From: Rubritalea squalenifaciens DSM 18772
GTDB lineage: Bacteria; Verrucomicrobiota; Verrucomicrobiia; Verrucomicrobiales; Akkermansiaceae
Reading direction: 5' to 3'
Length of the DNA: 64,000 nt
NCBI RefSeq assembly: GCF_900141815.1
Contig: NZ_FQYR01000005.1
Span: 310,001 to 374,000 of the forward strand
In this document: positions 61,433 through 64,000 of the stretch, one piece after another
Layout: the number at the start of each line of letters is the position of its first letter
Numbering within the stretch: position 1 is the first letter of the stretch
Position numbers and translations under genes: made by a program
The notes under the pieces: generated by a model
What the model was told of the DNA's origin: nothing
What the model saw: the letters and a program-made list of their open reading frames with translations, nothing else
Database searches by the model: none

Positions 61433-61627
61433 TTACTTTTCCTGGTGTTCACCGCACCAATCTTGAGAAGAGGTCACTGGGAACACCGTCGTGATTTTCT
61501 TTTCAGAGCTGATTTCAAAGACAACTGTCTGCGGGGAATTGCGTCTACAGCTGCCCTCGGAACCATTTGCGGAATCCCAAAAGGCGCAAGATGCGCAGGT
61601 CTTATTATCTGTTTTAGTAGCCGACAT
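61433..61627 (-). CDS. Small four-cysteine protein
   Basis: The 64-residue protein has Cys at positions 11, 14, 27 and 58 (CASCAFWD, SCRRNSP, DWCGEH), a CxxC-x12-C-x30-C spacing that could hold zinc or an iron-sulfur centre. Small proteins with a similar C-x2-C ... CRxxP ... DWCG layout recur in bacteria without known function. It is a single-gene unit with its own terminator. It lies next to the Fur-box-like sites, so an iron link is possible. Confidence 0.65.
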   Translation of the reverse strand: MSATKTDNKTCASCAFWDSANGSEGSCRRNSPQTVVFEISSEKKITTVFPVTSSQDWCGEHQEK

Positions 61628-61709
61628 AGTAAGAGACTAACACTTGTATATGGGGGTCTCAATAAGAAAACGTATAAAACATTATGATACAATGTATGTG
61701 ATTTATTAA

Positions 61710-61724
61710 TGAGACTCAGTATCA
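61710..61724. promoter_or_regulatory. Fur-box-like palindrome
   Basis: The 7-1-7 dyad TGAGACT-C-AGTATCA, extended to AATGAGACTCAGTATCACT (15 of 19 matches to the Fur consensus), lies in the divergent region between the four-cysteine protein and the beta-helix protein. It could control either gene or both. The assignment is tentative. Confidence 0.5.
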
Positions 61725-61795
61725 CTCTGATTGGTCGTGAGATAGACCATTGTAAACTTGACCAAGACCCCCCTTTTAAGCGATACTGCTACGCT

Positions 61796-64000
61796 ATGAA
61801 AAATCCCCCCCTTCGTCTTACGGCGGGTCTTGCTACCGCCGTAATAGCAGTGTTTTTCGCTGCCATTTCACCTCTTTATGGCATCACCGTAACGGTGAGT
61901 GCCGATGAGGACAACACCTCCGCTGTCGGCGGAGTGTCACTACGGGAAGCTATCCAGGAGACAGCTGCAAGCGGTACCGTAGATTTTGATATCAGTCTGA
62001 ATGGAGCGACCATCTTTCTGGTCAATGGTGATATCACCATCAATAAGAACCTGACGATCGATGCCAGTAACCTGACGAATGGTTTGATTGTCGTGCAGGG
62101 GAATGACCAGTTTGCCATCAGTGGTGCGAACACCGTAAATATTGAGGGCCTGTCGTTCACTGGAGCTTCGAATACAGCCAGTGGTGGCGCATTCATCATT
62201 AGTGGTGGAGCGATTGTCACCTTCACTGATTGCCGTCTGAGCAATCACACGACTACCGTCAATGGAGGTGCTATCTACAATTCATCCTCAACTCTGGTCA
62301 TGAACAACTGCGAATTGAGCTGCAATGAAGCGCAGGGCGGCAGAGGCGGTGCTATCTATAGTGCTGATGGAGGAGCTGTCACTACATTGAATCAGACAGT
62401 TCTTAGGGGAAACTCTGCGAACAATGTGGGTGGAGCGATCCACTCAGGCGGAAACTCCACGATCACACTTACAGAATGCATGTTTTTGGATAACGAGTCC
62501 GGTTTTGGTGGGGCGATTAGTCAAAACGTCGGGAGCCTGACCATTGAGCAAAGTTGTTTTGCATACAATAAGGCCAACACCGCAGGGGGAGCCTTATATC
62601 TTTTTGGAAGCTTCACGTCCGCAGTGAAAAATACTTGTCTGGTTGGCAATCGTGCCGCTGGTGGAGGCGGGGCCATTGTCTTGGATGATGAGGCGTCGAT
62701 GAATATTGAAAGCTCAACAGTTGTTAGGAATAAGACTGGAGGGAATGGCGGTGGCATCTTCGTGAATATGAACTGTACACTCAATACTTCTAACAGTGTT
62801 TTTGCTGATAATGAAGCTGATGGGAGTACTGATCTTCATAAGAACAGCGGAACAATCAACCGCAGTGAAGTGAACTTTGTTGGTTCAAACCTCGGTGTAG
62901 AAACTGAATTTCCTGATGGAGCCCCCAATGGCAATGGTGACTTAGTTGGTACTGAGTTTTCTTCGCTAGATCCGGAGCTGTCGCCACTGGGCTATTATGG
63001 TGGGTCTACGATGAGTGTTCATCCACTAGCCGGAAGCCCGCTCCTACAAGCTGGAGGTTCCACGTCATTGGTTAATGATCAACGTGGATATGCACGAGTG
63101 ACGAATACTTTGTTAGATCTAGGGGCTGTGGAAGGTGGTCCTGTGCTGGTCGTGAGTACCAGTGATGATGAGAACGATGGTGGACTGGGAATTGGCGCCG
63201 GCAACTCTTTGCGGGAATGTATCAATGCGGTCAGTACGCCTGGAACGAGAATCGTTTTCAGTGCTGGCGTCAATGGAAGTACAATCCAGCTCACCAATGG
63301 GCTCATAAGTACGCAGGATCTTGAGATTGTGATTGATGCCTCTGCCATGTCCAATGGCATCACGATCGATGGAGATAACAACAGCCGGATCTTCACCGCC
63401 TCCCAAGTCAGTGCGGATACTACCCTGGCCTTAATCTCGCTGGAGCTGACTCAAGCGAATGCGGGAGCGGTTTCTTGCGGTGGTGGAGCGAAGTTTACAG
63501 CTGCTGACAGTACCTTTGGTAGCAATACTAACTTAACAGGTTCAGGTGGGGCGCTCAGCTTTACCTCGGGGAGTTCCGCGGTGATTGACTCATGTGTCTT
63601 TGACCAAAATACCTGTTCGCTTATAGGAGGTGGAGCTATTTACGCGAATTATGCGGACCTGCTGATCCTGGAATCCACCTTCAGTGGGAATACGGCTTCG
63701 ATCACGGGAGAGGCACGAGGAGGAGCCATTTATTCTCTGGTCGCTCCCTTTTATCTGGAGGGATGTCTCTTTTCTAACAATACAGCAACAGGGACCAGTG
63801 GGAGCTATGGCGGTGCGGTCTACTACTCCAATGTTCTGAGCTACATTCCGCAAAAGACGTCATTAGTGAGCAGTACCTTTACTGGGAATTCTGCCGCTGC
63901 CGGAAGTGGAGGTGCCATCGCAATCAGAGAGACAATCGGTGAACTTGTCTGCAGGCATTTGACGGTAGTTAGCAACAATGCTGATGCTGGTGCGGGTCTC
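61796..64000 (+). CDS. Large secreted beta-helix protein (partial, runs off right edge)
   Basis: The frame is open from the ATG at 61796 to the window edge (735 codons). A signal peptide (TAGLATAVIAVFFAAISPLYG) is followed by two tandem modules. Each starts with a CSLREA-type element (DEDNTSAVGGVSLREAIQE near 61890; DDENDGGLGIGAGNSLRECINAV near 63160) and continues with many short repeats of the form NxGGAIYxxxSxLxxxxCxFxxN, typical of right-handed parallel beta-helices. The first module ends in a DPELSPLGYYGGSTMSVHPLAGSPLLQAG element seen in choice-of-anchor Q proteins. It is probably an exported adhesin-like or surface protein; the C-terminus and any sorting signal lie outside the window. 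Confidence 0.85.
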   Translation, partial: MKNPPLRLTAGLATAVIAVFFAAISPLYGITVTVSADEDNTSAVGGVSLREAIQETAASGTVDFDISLNGATIFLVNGDITINKNLTIDASNLTNGLIVVQGNDQFAISGANTVNIEGLSFTGASNTASGGAFIISGGAIVTFTDCRLSNHTTTVNGGAIYNSSSTLVMNNCELSCNEAQGGRGGAIYSADGGAVTTLNQTVLRGNSANNVGGAIHSGGNSTITLTECMFLDNESGFGGAISQNVGSLTIEQSCFAYNKANTAGGALYLFGSFTSAVKNTCLVGNRAAGGGGAIVLDDEASMNIESSTVVRNKTGGNGGGIFVNMNCTLNTSNSVFADNEADGSTDLHKNSGTINRSEVNFVGSNLGVETEFPDGAPNGNGDLVGTEFSSLDPELSPLGYYGGSTMSVHPLAGSPLLQAGGSTSLVNDQRGYARVTNTLLDLGAVEGGPVLVVSTSDDENDGGLGIGAGNSLRECINAVSTPGTRIVFSAGVNGSTIQLTNGLISTQDLEIVIDASAMSNGITIDGDNNSRIFTASQVSADTTLALISLELTQANAGAVSCGGGAKFTAADSTFGSNTNLTGSGGALSFTSGSSAVIDSCVFDQNTCSLIGGGAIYANYADLLILESTFSGNTASITGEARGGAIYSLVAPFYLEGCLFSNNTATGTSGSYGGAVYYSNVLSYIPQKTSLVSSTFTGNSAAAGSGGAIAIRETIGELVCRHLTVVSNNADAGAGL

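Noticed and set aside
61796-64000. Repeat array as a CRISPR or DNA satellite
   Set aside because: The repetition is at protein level (GGAIY-type beta-helix rungs) with diverged DNA; no constant direct repeat with regular spacers is present.
1-64000. tRNA, rRNA or riboswitch genes
   Set aside because: Intergenic regions were read for cloverleaf ends, conserved T-loop sequence and known aptamer cores; nothing convincing was found by eye. A covariance-model scan would settle this.

Overview
The window looks like chromosome from an aerobic, Gram-negative-type bacterium of the PVC group, most likely Verrucomicrobiota (Akkermansiaceae/Rubritaleaceae-like). This is inferred from gene content: alternative complex III (ACIII) linked to an aa3 oxidase, an M60 (mucin-type) peptidase, a DUF2017-ClpS pair, a VC0807-type membrane protein, TonB-dependent uptake, secreted beta-helix proteins, and many genes without a Shine-Dalgarno sequence. 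No rRNA, tRNA, CRISPR array, insertion sequence or prophage was recognised.

Layout. 0-10 kb: a truncated SDR/DUF2867 protein, a CHAD protein, uvrA, an ECF sigma/anti-sigma/PDZ group, a DUF4261-VC0807 pair, and a LuxR-type regulator behind a long gene-free stretch with two inverted repeats. 10-20 kb: a minus-strand run (TPR membrane protein, AAA ATPase, BaiN-like flavoprotein, class II aldolase), then a secreted protein, an aldo/keto reductase and an acetyltransferase-nitrilase fusion. 20-33.6 kb: a CarH/LitR-like B12 regulator, an entericidin, mutY with a sugar-phosphate mutarotase, an M14 peptidase, pyrB, an M42 peptidase, a ketopantoate-reductase family protein, and an iron-uptake operon (FMN oxidase, Fiu-like TonB receptor, PiuC/YbiX hydroxylase).

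33.9-51.6 kb is the centrepiece: one long plus-strand respiratory operon. It opens just behind a perfect 22-bp palindrome with a CRP-type core (TGTGA-N6-TCACA). Order: actABCDEF; a small membrane protein; a cbb3-like trio (CcoN-like, CcoO-like, membrane cytochrome c); aa3 oxidase subunits I, III and IV; two more small membrane proteins; subunit II; and a strong terminator. Quinol electrons would enter ACIII and leave through cytochromes c to the CuA and haem a3-CuB centres of the aa3 oxidase. The CcoN-like protein has lost every CuB and haem b3 histidine and one of the two haem b ligands, while the neighbouring subunit I keeps them all. The cbb3-like trio therefore looks like a repurposed non-catalytic module. 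Subunit III also carries an in-frame insertion of about 370 residues. These two oddities are the best candidates for undescribed biology here.

51.6-64 kb: clpS-DUF2017-holA, an M60 peptidase, a DadA-like oxidase, a GH63-like glucosidase, a Coq4-like protein with an intact HDxxH-x11-E motif, a PchR-like AraC regulator with two small proteins and Fur-box-like palindromes, and the start of a large secreted beta-helix protein that runs off the right edge.
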